From assembly GCA_963669155.1 (NCBI GenBank), contig OZ022576.1, positions 19,697,990 through 19,761,989 of the forward strand: 64,000 nt of DNA. Direction: 5' to 3'. The translations under genes and the position numbers were made by a program. The notes under the pieces were generated by a model. That model ran no database searches. It was not told the origin of the DNA and saw only the letters and a list, made by a program, of their open reading frames with translations. Source of the stretch: Arbacia lixula (taxonomy: Eukaryota; Echinodermata; Echinoidea; Arbacioida; Arbaciidae). This document shows, in pieces, positions 46,501-55,704 of this stretch (positions are counted from its first letter, which is position 1; each line of letters starts with the position of its first letter).

Positions 46501-49500
46501 GCAACCTACCGTAACATCTGCTAATGTTGCCACTGTGGCACCAGTGTCCACCTGTATGAGGGATACCGTCCCGTCTGGGTTGTTGATGGTGTGGACCACT
46601 GCATGTGATGGCAGCAGTGTGGCAGTGGGAATGGCTGCATTCTGGGTCTGCGTTGCTTCACTCTCCTTGCATTTATCCTCTATAAACTCTGGCAAGAGAT
46701 CGTCCCGGCCATGGTGCTTGTAGCAGTTGATAACGATGGTACGTAGGGCATGGGTCCACGACACCTAGTAGTGTACATCAAAGGACATGAGAGCTTGTGT
46801 CAATTACATAATGAGGTGAGGCACTGGCTATGTTCTTTTCCACAAAATAGCACAACAGTACAGAATTATAGCAATGCTTTGTGTATCAGAGAGGGCAAGT
46901 GTTTTCCTCATGATGTACTCAGAAGGATCCACTAGATATCAAATCATCACATACACTCATATAAACAAATTGCTCAATACGCTAGTTCTGTTTCTCTTTT
47001 TTTCCTTTAATTTATTACTGGAAATGTATCACTGTAAAATACACACAATGGATGTATGCTCCAACTGCAAATAATACACCATCAATTTGACTGCATGCAA
47101 TACTTTCTTAAAACCGATTTGAAACGGTTTGTATCAATTCCATATTGGTAACAGATAGACAGACAAATATGAAAAATGAGAGAAACACAGAACTGTCATT
47201 TGGCAATAAATTAATTTACTTTATACGAGTAGCGCTAACTGCAGCAGACAGAAAGATTCCTACCTTTCTTTTCTCGTCCTCCGTCCTGACATCACTTCTG
47301 ACATTGGCCCAAGGCAGGTCTGAGGGCCACCAGACTGGCCTGCAGCTCTCCTTGCCCCAGCCAGGCTTGCCCCTGCCTGTGGAGTACTTCAGCATGAGGG
47401 GGATAAAGGCACGCAGCTGAGCCTGGGTCATCTTGTTGACCGGGGTTGGGATGCCGTCAATAACCAGGGGAGGGAGTTCGTATAGGTCGGATGTATCATG
47501 TGTCTGCTGAGGGGCTCTTTGGGCTAAGGCACTGTCTAGGTCTTGGAGAATCAGACCCTTCATGTTCCTCATCTGGAAAAAAAAAAGTTTATAGAGCAAA
47601 GTGAGTATAGACCATGAAGCAAAAATAGAAAGAGAGACAGGAAATGGGGTTGATATACATACATTGGTGGACTGATAGTCATTTAGCATTTAGATTCTAG
47701 TACACCAGATGAGCATGAGACATTAACCGTAATAGTGCATCTCTACTAGAAAATCTAAAATGTTTGTATTTAACAAACAAAGATGAAATTTAGTCAAAGG
47801 ACCATTTGAAGAAATGCAGATAATACTTGACATCATGTACTGATAAGTGCTTGCAATGTTAAGGGGAGCAGCATTTTCTCCAAATGAGTAGATTGCTCTG
47901 AATAAATGTGCTCTTTTGCACATTTCATCAGTATTTCATTTTCAGATGAAGTCTTCACTCTTCACATAAAGTGTTTACCCTGACACATCTGGCATAATTT
48001 GTAGGCTTATAAAAAGATCTCCATTTGGAATGAGTAATATCTATGTAAATTAAATAATTTGAGATAAGATTAAATTACGTCATACTGATGCATAAATCAG
48101 AGAAAGCATACCACATCTATAAGATAAAGAAATTTGACAGTTGTATCAGATAGGGCAAGTGTTATCCTCATGATGTACTCAGAAGTATTCCACTGGTATG
48201 CTCATCATCATATACAGGCTGTCAGGACATCAATGTTTAAGAATTGAGGGCACTGTGGTATAGTGGCAATAGCTTTGGATTCTTGCAGAGAAATGATGGG
48301 TTAGAACCCAGCCGAAGTGCAATGTGTTTTTGCTGTTTGTCCCTCTCGAGTCAACCCAGGTGTAGTAAATGGGTACCTGGCAGAAATATAGTATTCCTGA
48401 TCTAATTAGATCAACTAGCTTCTAGCGCTATTTTTTACTTGGCTGCTTGGCTAAAGCCAGGGTACTAATGAAGAGGGTTGAGCAGTACTACGTACATGTC
48501 CTAGGAATGCGCTATATAAAATTATATTACGTTACTTGTAATATTATCAATATCTACTTGCACAATGAACCAAGAAGAACTTACAATGTTTTCAAGAGGA
48601 GCAGCACCAAAGACTTTGAAGTTGCCATCATGCTTGCCTGGAGTACAAGTTACCACAACAGCCTGCTGTCCAACTCTCGTGGCATACTCATCAATGGTCG
48701 CTTTCAGCTTCCTGTCAGGATACAATCATTTCAAAGAATACGTCATTGTTCCAATGTGAATGTGAAATTAACTGTATAATTGTCTTCTATGATACAGCCA
48801 GTATGAGATTACATTACCTGACTTTAAAGGGCATGTACTGTACTGAGAAGGCAAAAAAGCCCTCAAAAGGTAATTGTTAGCAATCTCCTTGCCAATGGTC
48901 TTAAATTCATGTATTGACCATTTTTGAAGCTTGCTGAAAGTGATTTGCCCTCAAATGATCCACATATGGATTTATTAATTATTAATGAATCAATCTTCAA
49001 AATGTTTGGGCCGAACATTTTGAGGATTTGTGATTTAATCACTCATTACTCCAAATGTAGATCATTTGAGGGCAAATAATTTTCAGCAAGCTTCTAAAAT
49101 AGACAATACATGAATTTAAGACCATTGGCAAGAAGATTGCTAACATTTACATTTTGAAGGCTTTTTTGCCTTCCCAGTACAGTATATGCCCTTTAAATTC
49201 AGTATCTTTTTGATCTGTGCACACAAACCATTCCTGAACATATTACATAATTTCCAGGTAATGTGGAATCATTTCATCTAAAAACCAGTTTAGCTTACCT
49301 TGAAATAGCTTCCTCTCAAAAAAAATTATCAATTTACCTGATAAGCCTTGTTTGCTGGCGGCGGCGTATGGAGGGGTTAGTCTCGAATGAATGAGGCCTT
49401 TTACGTTTCTTCCCTGTCGCAATAGCTGCAGCAGCAGCTACACCAATTGGACCTAATATAAAAGGAGATAAATTAATGCAAACTTTCAGAGAAGATATAT

Positions 49501-50191
49501 TCTAGTTGGAGGTTCTTTGACCCTATCCTTACTAGGTGGTTATTTTGATCCCCCCCCCCCCCCCCCCTCCTCGCTCATTGAGACCACGTTTAAAAAAATG
49601 AGAAAACAGTGTATGCCATTTCACAATTTCTCCTGTAAGACTGTTCCGCAGACTCACAAAATAAAAATAGCAATTTACAATTTCAATGGTACATGACATG
49701 TATGTTACTATAGCGAATTTTGATCATTCCTGGTTCCCAACAAATTATAAGAAAATTTAGAAATCCCTGAATTTCCCATGATGAGATCATGAGAGTGCAT
49801 TACAAGTAAGAAAATGGTAAAACTTTTGGTAGCAGCATGCAGTTGCTTTCTTGTGTAATTGATCAATTCATGAGGTGAAGAATGAAAAGTGACAATAGAG
49901 AAATGAAGAGATAGATTGTACTGATATCTTATTAAAAATTTCATATCAGTTTCTTCATCTGATGAAGATGTACCCCAGGAATGCTTGCAATTTGCAAATA
50001 TGAAACATTTTTTATTGCAGTCATAACTATTAAGTTCTGTACCTCCCTTCCCAATATAAATCAAATTCTGACTTACCTGATGCTGCTAACTGAGCAGACA
50101 CATCATCGGTCATGCTCGAGTCAAGCAAGTCAGAGTCATCAAATGGCGTGTCCGGAGAGGACGGCTCGCTGATATCCTCACTTATCATCAT
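43345..50191 (-). CDS. NRF1: NRF1: nuclear respiratory factor 1 (P3A2 family), 8 coding exons
   Basis: On the minus strand the coding exons are 50191-50077, 49452-49338, 48711-48585, 47572-47264, 46764-46510, 45585-45439, 44553-44448 and 43562-43345. All have GT/AG junctions and matching phases, giving 463 residues against 503 in human NRF1. An acidic N-terminus (MMISEDISEPSSPDTPFDDS) precedes the nuclear localisation signal KKRKRPH (53-59). Residues about 66-260 are the NRF1 DNA-binding region, with RVGQQA, VFGAAPLEN, KMTQAQLRAFIP and KPGWGKESCRPVWWPSDLPW. The Gln-rich C-terminal half is the activation region. NRF1 binds GCGCATGCGC-type promoter sites as a dimer and controls mitochondrial and growth genes; P3A2 is its sea urchin counterpart. 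The ATG at 50191 has A at -3, and no upstream coding exon was found. Introns 4-8 each contain a box C/D snoRNA. Confidence 0.95.
43563..44291 (-). other. NRF1 intron 8, 3' part, nothing seen
   Basis: AT-rich intron sequence downstream (in the NRF1 sense) of snoRNA copy A. Confidence 0.45.
44292..44365 (-). ncRNA. Box C/D snoRNA, copy A, NRF1 intron 8 (SNORD62/SNORD103-like)
   Basis: On the minus strand a 74-nt unit begins TGTA, then box C GTGATGA, an internal box D' CTGA, a C'-like ATGAGGA, and ends with box D CTGA followed by TACA, which pairs with the starting TGTA. The D' guide CCAGTGGATCCTT can pair with 18S rRNA GAGGATCCATTGG using two G-U pairs. The D guide TCTTGCCCTAT pairs with AGGGCAAG and then mismatches. 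It lies 82 nt inside the donor of intron 8. It is the most diverged of the five copies in the D guide. Confidence 0.75.
44448..44553 (-). CDS. NRF1: NRF1 coding exon 7
   Basis: Residues 357-391 plus one base, SELTEGQTVTALAEGTQLVL to NDGTTQ. Donor G|GTATGT. Confidence 0.92.
44554..44969 (-). other. NRF1 intron 7, 3' part
   Basis: No feature seen between snoRNA copy B and the exon 7 acceptor. Confidence 0.45.
44970..45044 (-). ncRNA. Box C/D snoRNA, copy B, NRF1 intron 7
   Basis: A 75-nt unit with terminal TGTA/TACA pairing extended by GACAG/CTGTC outside, box C ATGATGA, D' CTGA and D CTGA. The D guide ACACTTGCCCTAT pairs with 18S AGGGCAAGT. The D' guide reads CCAGTGGAATACTT, differing from copies A, C and D and no longer matching GGATCC. 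It is nearly identical to copy E. Confidence 0.8.
45045..45438 (-). other. NRF1 intron 7, 5' part
   Basis: Intron sequence between the exon 6 donor and snoRNA copy B. It has a short TTC repeat near 45196-45210 and otherwise nothing that I can identify. Confidence 0.45.
45439..45585 (-). CDS. NRF1: NRF1 coding exon 6
   Basis: Residues 308-356, a Gln-rich segment QVQQLTNLQAIQQVRLQPLQ to VAAAAHGE. It aligns with the Gln/Ala-rich activation region (EATQAVxxLAEVA). Confidence 0.92.
45586..45992 (-). other. NRF1 intron 6, 3' part, nothing seen
   Basis: AT-rich intron sequence between snoRNA copy C and the exon 6 acceptor. Human NRF1 has extra residues at this exon junction, but I found no further exon here. 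Confidence 0.4.
45993..46066 (-). ncRNA. Box C/D snoRNA, copy C, NRF1 intron 6
   Basis: A 74-nt unit with terminal GTGTA/TACAC pairing and outer GTTTG/CAAAC, box C ATGATGA, D' CTGA and D CTGA. The D' guide CTAGTGGATCCTT pairs with 18S GAGGATCCATTGG over 13 positions, allowing G-U. The D guide ACTTGCCCTC pairs with 18S GAGGGCAAGT over 10 positions. The fifth bases upstream of D' and D point to the A of GGATCC and the second G of AGGGC, which are 11 nt apart like human Am590 and Gm601. Confidence 0.85.
46158..46484. mobile_element. Inverted-repeat MITE with TTTCGCG arms, NRF1 intron 6
   Basis: Perfect 25-bp inverted ends, starting TACTGTATAAGCTGTTATTT and continuing TCGCG, enclose 327 bp rich in TTCGCG words. 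The flanking TA suggests a TA target site. The interior is CpG-rich and non-coding. Confidence 0.8.
46510..46764 (-). CDS. NRF1: NRF1 coding exon 5
   Basis: Residues 223-307, VSWTHALRTIVINCYKHHGR to VATLADVT, including NPDGTVSLIQVDTGATVATL, nearly identical to vertebrate NRF1. Confidence 0.96.
46882..46955 (-). ncRNA. Box C/D snoRNA, copy D, NRF1 intron 5
   Basis: A 74-nt unit nearly identical to copy C. It has GTGTA/TACAC terminal pairing, a perfect box C GTGATGA, D' and D CTGA, and both 18S guides intact. It lies 117 nt upstream of the exon 5 acceptor. Confidence 0.85.
46956..47263 (-). other. NRF1 intron 5, 5' part
   Basis: No further feature seen between the donor of exon 4 and snoRNA copy D. 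Confidence 0.45.
47264..47572 (-). CDS. NRF1: NRF1 coding exon 4 (DNA-binding core)
   Basis: Residues 120-222, MRNMKGLILQDLDSALAQRA to VRTEDEKRK. It contains KMTQAQLRAFIPLMLKYSTG and RGKPGWGKESCRPVWWP, the best conserved part of the NRF1/EWG family. Confidence 0.97.
47573..48141 (-). other. NRF1 intron 4, 3' part, nothing seen
   Basis: AT-rich intron sequence between snoRNA copy E and the exon 4 acceptor, which has a long T run on the sense strand. Confidence 0.45.
48142..48216 (-). ncRNA. Box C/D snoRNA, copy E, NRF1 intron 4
   Basis: A 75-nt unit almost identical to copy B, including the altered D' guide CCAGTGGAATACTT. The terminal stem TGTA/TACA continues outward as GACAG/CTGTC. Box C is ATGATGA and both D boxes are CTGA. 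The D guide is ACACTTGCCCTAT. Confidence 0.82.
48246..48535 (+). mobile_element. tRNA-derived SINE, plus orientation, NRF1 intron 4
   Basis: The head carries an A box TGGTATAGTGG (48256-48266) and a B box GGTTAGAACCC (48299-48309), spaced as in pol III genes. The body follows with GGGTACCTGGCAGAAATATA, AACTAGCTTCTAGCGC and an AT-rich tail. It runs opposite to NRF1 and ends about 50 bp from the exon 3 donor. The second copy at 30896-31126 confirms the family. Confidence 0.8.
48585..48711 (-). CDS. NRF1: NRF1 coding exon 3
   Basis: It completes Arg77 and encodes 78-119, KLKATIDEYATRVGQQAVVV to VFGAAPLENI. Donor ATT|GTAAGT, phase 0. Confidence 0.96.
48824..49196. mobile_element. TTAA-flanked MITE, family A, intact copy, NRF1 intron 3
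   Basis: Left TTAAAGGGCATGTACTGTAC and inverted right TTAAAGGGCATATACTGTAC begin arms of about 180 bp that pair nearly perfectly around a short loop near 48985-49020. TTAA stands at both ends. The split copy at 786-2345 is a relative. Confidence 0.85.
49338..49452 (-). CDS. NRF1: NRF1 coding exon 2
   Basis: It completes Gly39 and encodes 40-76 plus two bases, PIGVAAAAAIATGKKRKRPH to RRRQQTRLI. It carries the nuclear localisation signal and the start of the DNA-binding region. Confidence 0.96.
49453..50076 (-). other. NRF1 intron 2; 18-nt C run
   Basis: The only structure seen is the poly-C run at 49550-49567 (poly-G in the NRF1 transcript). Confidence 0.6.
50077..50191 (-). CDS. NRF1: NRF1 coding exon 1
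   Basis: Residues 1-38 plus one base, MMISEDISEPSSPDTPFDDS to VSAQLAAS. Acidic residues and SSP/TP sites align with the vertebrate phosphorylated N-terminus. Two adjacent ATGs (50191 and 50188) exist; the first has AGG before it. An acceptor TTGTAG lies 28 nt upstream, so the exon begins at about 50219 and a 5' non-coding exon must exist. Confidence 0.88.
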
Positions 50192-50219
50192 CCTGGCTGC
50201 CTTGTTACAGCTAGTAGAT

Positions 50220-50548
50220 CTACAACATGCAACATCAAATACAACGGAACAAAACCTTTAGTTTGGAAATTGTAGGCATACACCCAGTAGTATTGAGGAT
50301 AGCGTGCTCCATTCTGTAAATGAATGGAAAACTAACTCAGACAATAATCTTGGAAGCAGAGGGAATTTAACCTGCAATCTACTGCTTCCTGGGCAGCGAC
50401 TCAACCACACAAGCTACTTCTATCTCATGGATTAAGACACAACATCATGGAAACAAATACCCAAGAGTCTCATTAATATTCAGAAGCAGTCCACCAGGCA
50501 TAAGGACCAGTCGGCTAGTATGATATAAGTGAAGGCAGAGGTCTTCTG
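50220..50548 (-). other. NRF1 5' intron, near part
   Basis: Contains a partial direct relative (50278-50330) of the hairpin at 50549-50718, with CCCAGTAGTATTGAGGATAG. No gene seen. Confidence 0.5.
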
Positions 50549-50718
50549 GGGTCTAATTTCAATTTTAAAAATAAATCTTAAGCATTCATCCAGTAGAAAT
50601 AGAGAAAGCGTGCTCCATTCTGTAAATTAAATGAATCTTCATTTATAGGATGGAGCACGCTATCCTCACTTCTACTGGGTGTGAGCCTTAAAATTTATTT
50701 TCAAAATTGAAATTACCC
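50549..50718. mobile_element. Near-perfect hairpin repeat, 80-bp arms
   Basis: Two arms, each holding AGCGTGCTCCAT and AATTTCAATTTT, pair over about 80 bp with only a few bases between them. It looks like a foldback MITE. Confidence 0.7.
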
Positions 50719-51639
50719 CGGAAAGCCCTTTCATCTAAAACCCTTGGGATCAATAAAATTCCTTGAGTGAAAGTTTACTCACACAGCGCCTCAAAATTCA
50801 AAGCTCACTGCGCAGATCTATACTGTGCAGATATATCGCCCATTTTGAAGGTCAGTGACCTGCATGTGCATCTCAAAAAGCCCTTCAAATAGACAGGTCT
50901 GGCTGCATTCCTTACCATTTGGGGTGCAGATTTTAATAAACAAAGGATTAGACTGAGACAGAGCCTCAAACACCTACAATCTTACATGCTATGTTTTAAA
51001 TTTTAAAACCTTCATTGCCATGGATGGTTGACAATGTGCAACAACAGGTACCTATATACGAGGGCGCTAGTTCATAAGTATATCCACAGCCTACGCGACT
51101 AGTCACGTGTAACTTTCAGAGAAATTGCGCTTTGATTGCATATCGCTCAGCACAATCACATCACTGCACTGAACCTGCCTTGAAACCAGCCCCTATCGAT
51201 ACTGTGCGATATCTCCGTTCCGGTGGGGTGAAAAAATGACGGGCGAGTTTCTGCAATCGATGAGAAAACCATGGAAATACCAAAGCAAGTTTAAAAACAG
51301 AGATATTGCAAACGCTTTTTGTTTAATTGTCAAAAATGTGCATCCAACCTTCGATAATTTTGCGCATTGAGCAGCAACATGCATATGCGGGGACCTGTTT
51401 TAAGGGTAGGGGCCGGTTTGTGGACCACTCAATACAAACACTGACAGACTGATTGCAATATTTTCAAATGTAACTTATTACTCTCGATACACCTGAGATA
51501 CGAGTTCAGTCTCAAATGTATAATACAACTTAAGGCAAAGCCAAAACAAAGGTAATGATGATGAACTCACAATGCACTCCTCCATTTCTAAACAGTGCTG
51601 TACCCAGCCACAGACTGACATGACTGAGCAGAATCAAAA
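50719..51639. other. NRF1 5' intron, nothing definite
   Basis: Intronic or upstream sequence. I see no exon or RNA gene. Confidence 0.45.
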
Positions 51640-52160
51640 GGGCCAAAACATGCAAAATAGCCTATCCTGGACATGAGCTCAAACAAGGATGTATCCTTAG
51701 CTCGACAACGTGTTGGGCGATGGCGATCATGGCACCACGCCGAACTTTCACGACTTTCCGGCCGTTTCGAAGCATTACGATGTCTGCTTGTTTGAGCTGA
51801 GCTCGTCGGGTTGATCCCAGGAATGACAACATATCTATTGTCATCAAAGCATACTTTCTGCCGACACGGAAGTTAGATAAGAGCAAAAGTATCCAGCGTC
51901 AGTGGTTGATGATACTCGCAACGAAGTTCACACCCACGTGGCGCCGAGGGTAACACAGAATCACCCTAAATTTCGAAAGCACGAACTTCTAGTTCTACCC
52001 CGCGTGTTTTTACTACATACATGAACTGTGTTTAGCTAACCAGCTTTCCGAAGCGAGCTAACTTTATCTGCGACTGCGTAGAACTGTACGGGGAAGCATC
52101 GGCGCAGAAGCTTATCGAGCATCCCCGTATACGAACAGCGCAGACTCGGCTTTTATACCA
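51640..52160 (-). promoter_or_regulatory. Probable NRF1 promoter and 5' non-coding exon region
   Basis: This is the most CpG-rich stretch upstream of NRF1. It contains an E-box CACGTG in CCCACGTGGCGCC (about 51932-51944). A 74-codon frame at 51662-51886 on the minus strand resembles nothing and is more likely leader sequence. The exact first exon and its donor could not be fixed. Confidence 0.4.
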
Positions 52161-53313
52161 CTCAATACGAATCGCATTTATCACACGAATCAACAGTAAT
52201 CTGACAAATCTTGAGCAAATTCAAGTTAGAAGAAGAACTTTCAGCAAGAGTAGTATTTAATTCCACACATTAAGTTGAACTGTGAGTTGTGATATCTGGA
52301 TTTAGTGCGAAAACTTTGGATAATAACGTCGTTTTCATGTCCGTAAGCTCCGAATTTCGACGCAGGCGAACTGTATCGTTGAGTACGTTTGCTCTAGCTG
52401 TCGGGCCATATCTAATATCGACAACAAGAAGTGAACTACTTTCACTGAACGCCTCTTCTTATTGTATTACCTTACAGAAGTGTATGCATATCCAAAGCAG
52501 GGTTTGTTTGGATTTATTGACATTCGTCTGTGTCAAGAATTTGACACATTTCGGGCTCGGTAATTCATGGCCAATTGAAAAAATATGGCGATTGAATTGC
52601 GGCTGCGCAGACGAAGTAAAAATACTAAAGTTGACATGGTTACATTCGGGTGAAGGATTTACCCTCATGATACAATGTACACACGCATTAATCCATGATT
52701 CACAAACACGAATAGTTAAACATTTAAGTAGTAAGGGTAATATTAATGTCATACCAAGAAAAATGTGAAAAAATCAGCTGTAGAGTTGTCCTTCCCGATA
52801 GTTTTCGGCATGCGCACACAGTTCCAAAATAGACTGCTACTGAGCATTTCAGCTAGGATTATGCGCACGCATACAATGCATGCATGCAGCTACATACACC
52901 TGTACATGTATGTACCGTATAGTACAACGCATGCACTGCACTACTTCTCAGTCTATAGGGTTTGTGCGCCAATTGGGGGTGGTAGTATTGACTGCAAGCG
53001 ATGATTGACAGAGCTCTTTGCCTTCCGTCAAGAGCTGGAGCTATTAGTATTACGGTACCCCAAGAGGGGGTAGATAGAGTCAATAACATGTATCTTTTAC
53101 CATAGGCCTCTGATCAGTAATGTCTTCTTTGCTTCTGACTGACTGGAAAAAAAAACAAAAACAACGGCCTGCAGTACGTAGCTCGATGGCATATACATGT
53201 ATTACAATGACATACACGTTACAGCGTAAAAGTGATGATGAATTATTATACAAACCAAACACTGAACTCATGAGTCATACCCACGGAGGTGTGCTCACAT
53301 ATAACACAACAAC
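52161..53313. other. Intergenic region upstream of NRF1
   Basis: A 159-codon plus-strand frame (52289-52768) has no recognisable protein features. NRF1-like half sites occur at 52808-52814 (ATGCGCA) and 52861-52873 (ATGCGCACGCATA). Confidence 0.4.
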
Positions 53314-54023
53314 AAAAAAGTAAGTACCCCCTAAGCAAAATAGCATAACTCTTTATCGGAGAGGTTTTGGTCAAAATAACTTGGCAGGATTGTTTCTTAA
53401 CCTATATAAACTTCTGTGTGAAAATCACATTAATCCAATTAGTCATGCATAAGTTCGCAAATTTTAAAGGCAGAAATGTCACTTTTCAAAAGTCTTAGGG
53501 TAACTGTTTGTGCCATTTTAACAGTACATTTTGGCATTTCTTGTGCGATTTAAGTGTATTCACTCAAACATGACACGTAAATTACTTCATATGTTTACAT
53601 AACATGTCATGTTACATCTTTGTCAAAATATCCAGAGTTTTATTTTTTAACAATTTTTTTTTTTCTTGTAAACAAACTTAAGAGGGATGAGTATTTGTTT
53701 GACGGTGCTCACTAAACCAGAACAATGGGTAAAGTGTCGGGATAGGTGTAAGTGCATCGAGAGATGGATGATAAACAATGAAAGGACACTCTAGAAATGG
53801 AATTCATCAAAAATTAATATGACAGAATTATACCCTTGTGACTTTTGAAAAGTGACATTTTGCATTTGTACCCACTCATGCATGATAAATTGGATTAATG
53901 TGATTTTCACACAGAGTCAGTAAGTTTAGTATTTACAATCATGCCAAATTATTTTGCCCAAAACCTCTTCGATAAAAGGTGATTACTATTTTGCTTAGAA
54001 GGGGACTTACTTTTTTTTTTTTT
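53314..54023. mobile_element. Long inverted-repeat element, AAAAAGTAAGT ends
   Basis: The arms are about 190 bp long and share CTAAGCAAAATAG, GAAAATCACATTAATCCAAT and TGTCACTTTTCAAAAGTC in inverted orientation. The 710-bp element has no transposase frame. Confidence 0.75.
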
Positions 54024-54034
54024 AGGTAGGCGGT

Positions 54035-54261
54035 CAAGGGCGGAAATCGCTCCCCGAAGGACGACGAAAATAGTGTGGGGGGGGGGGACATTTGATATTT
54101 TAGGGGTACAGGACCGAAACTAGGGGGGACCTTACATATTGTGGGGGTATAGGACCACAAATAGTGTGGGGGGGCATTTGATATTGTGTCCCCCCCCCCC
54201 CCCCCCACTTCGAATTGGTGGGGGAACACGTCCCCCCGTACCCCCGGGATTTCCGCCCATG
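54035..54261. mobile_element. hAT-type MITE with 8-bp target duplication
   Basis: Ends CAAGGGCGGAAATC and inverted CATGGGCGGAAATC enclose 227 bp. The flanks TAGGCGGT (54027-54034) and TAGGCGGA (54262-54269) differ at one base and look like an 8-bp target duplication. The interior has long G and C runs. Confidence 0.8.
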
Positions 54262-54309
54262 TAGGCGGAGCCGGAGCTCAACTAAATTAATATCAAGAAT
54301 CGAGTACGT

Positions 54310-54540
54310 CCTTTAACCCTCATTCAGTCGGGGCCAATAATGCCCCTACCCCCCCCCCCCCCCCCCTCAATATTTCGCGCGATCATTCTGAAAATCGCGA
54401 AAAGATATCACTGCAAGATGTTAAGACTTTCTTCTTTGTAGTCTTGCGCAACTTTTGAGACAAAAATCGCGACGACCGGGTATACCATCGCGACGACGAC
54501 GTCGCGTCTTTTTCGTCAAATAATTATGTCATCCCAATTT
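54310..54540. repeat. G-run/C-run hairpin repeat, copy 2
   Basis: GGGGCCAATAATGCCCCTA, then an 18-nt C run, then CGCGAAAAGAT and TTGCGCAACTTTTGAGAC. Diverged inverted forms of the same blocks occur at 62860-63040. Confidence 0.6.
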
Positions 54541-54833
54541 CAGCTCATTTTTTAGATTTTGTGTACGAACCCAAGGATAAGTGTCTTCTTTCACATCATT
54601 CACAAAACCCGCTTACTTTTCATTCTAATAATGATAATTGATGTACAGGTCTGTATATGGTTCATTATTGGTCTGTTATGAGTTCCAATTCAAATAAACA
54701 ATACAAAAAAGTAGAGAAAACAATGAATTACAAAGGGGAAAACGTGGCTTTTGCAATTTTCTTATATGTTACAAATTAATCAATCAAAATGAAGAAGTAT
54801 CAAATGCAATCCCTCTAAGAAAATGGTAGTATA

Positions 54834-55302
54834 GGAGAGCATCTCGCATATGATGTCACAAGATCAAAACTTCAAAGAATCGTAACTTTCTTATCTTTTG
54901 ACGGATTTTCATCAAACCTTCACTTATTTGTTTCTTTCAAGTTTCTGCTTTAATCAAAACCAACTTTATTTCAGGATGGACTATCAGCAGGGAGATGTGA
55001 ATTTCATGAATATACATCTCCCTGATTTTTGCTCGTCGAGTCTGCCAGTTTCAAGACTATACCGAAATGAAGCAACATAGTTTCATCACTTTCTTTGTGT
55101 AGGCCCTAGACTGACTCGCCTATGTCTTCTTATCCTATCTAAGGGATAGCTCACCCTGAAATTATTTTTGTTTCAATAAAAGGAGACACATGAAAGAAAC
55201 AAATTAGTGAAGGTTTGATGAAAATCCGTCAAAGGATAAGAAGGTGATTATATTTCAATTAAAGTTTTGATTTTGTGACGTCACGTGGGAAGTGCTCTCT
55301 GT
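54834..55302. mobile_element. Inverted-repeat element with 115-bp arms
   Basis: The arms share TTTGACGGATTTTCATCAAA, CCTTCACT and AATCAAAACTT in inverted orientation around a spacer of about 240 bp. No coding region is seen. Confidence 0.7.
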
Positions 55303-55640
55303 TGGTGTTGGTGTTGGCGACAGTGTGTTGTGTTGTTGTGTTGGTGTTGTTAGGTTGGTGATGTTGGGGGTGGCGACAGCATGTTGTTGTGTTTGTGTTG
55401 GTAGGTGGTGGTGAAAGTGTGTTGTTGCGTTGGTGTTTTTGTGTTGATGGCGACAGTTTTTGGTGATGTTGGATTGAAGATGGTAATTGGTGGCGAGAGT
55501 GTGTTGTTGTGTTGGTGTTGTTGGGGTAGTGATGTTGGTGGTGGCGACAGCGTGTTGTTGTATTTGTGTTGTTGTGTTGGCGATGTTCGTGGTGACAGTG
55601 TATTTTTTGTTGGTTTTGTTGTGTTGGTGATAAACCTATG
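55303..55640. repeat. GTT-rich minisatellite
   Basis: Imperfect units of about 55-90 bp built from GTGTTGGTGTTG and GGTGGCGACAG. The Thr/Asn/Pro frame on the minus strand is a by-product. Confidence 0.85.
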
Positions 55641-55704
55641 AATATTTAATAAGATTTTTGTTCTAAACATTTGCGAGTATCAGATAATTAATTCAGACCA
55701 CAAC

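Noticed and set aside
44292..48216. The five intronic 85-bp units as a small transposon
   Set aside because: Inverted complementarity is confined to the short terminal stems, all copies share one strand, there is exactly one per intron, and boxes C, D', D and the 18S guides are conserved. Gene duplication of a snoRNA explains this better.
48250..48320. Possible tRNA gene with good A and B boxes
   Set aside because: The cloverleaf is imperfect and the sequence continues into a SINE body shared with 30896-31126, so it is a tRNA-derived retroposon.
52289..52768. 159-codon plus-strand frame upstream of NRF1
   Set aside because: No recognisable protein features, no start or splice support, and composition like surrounding non-coding DNA.
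55350..55670. Thr/Asn/Pro-rich minus-strand frame
   Set aside because: Translation of the GTT-rich minisatellite.
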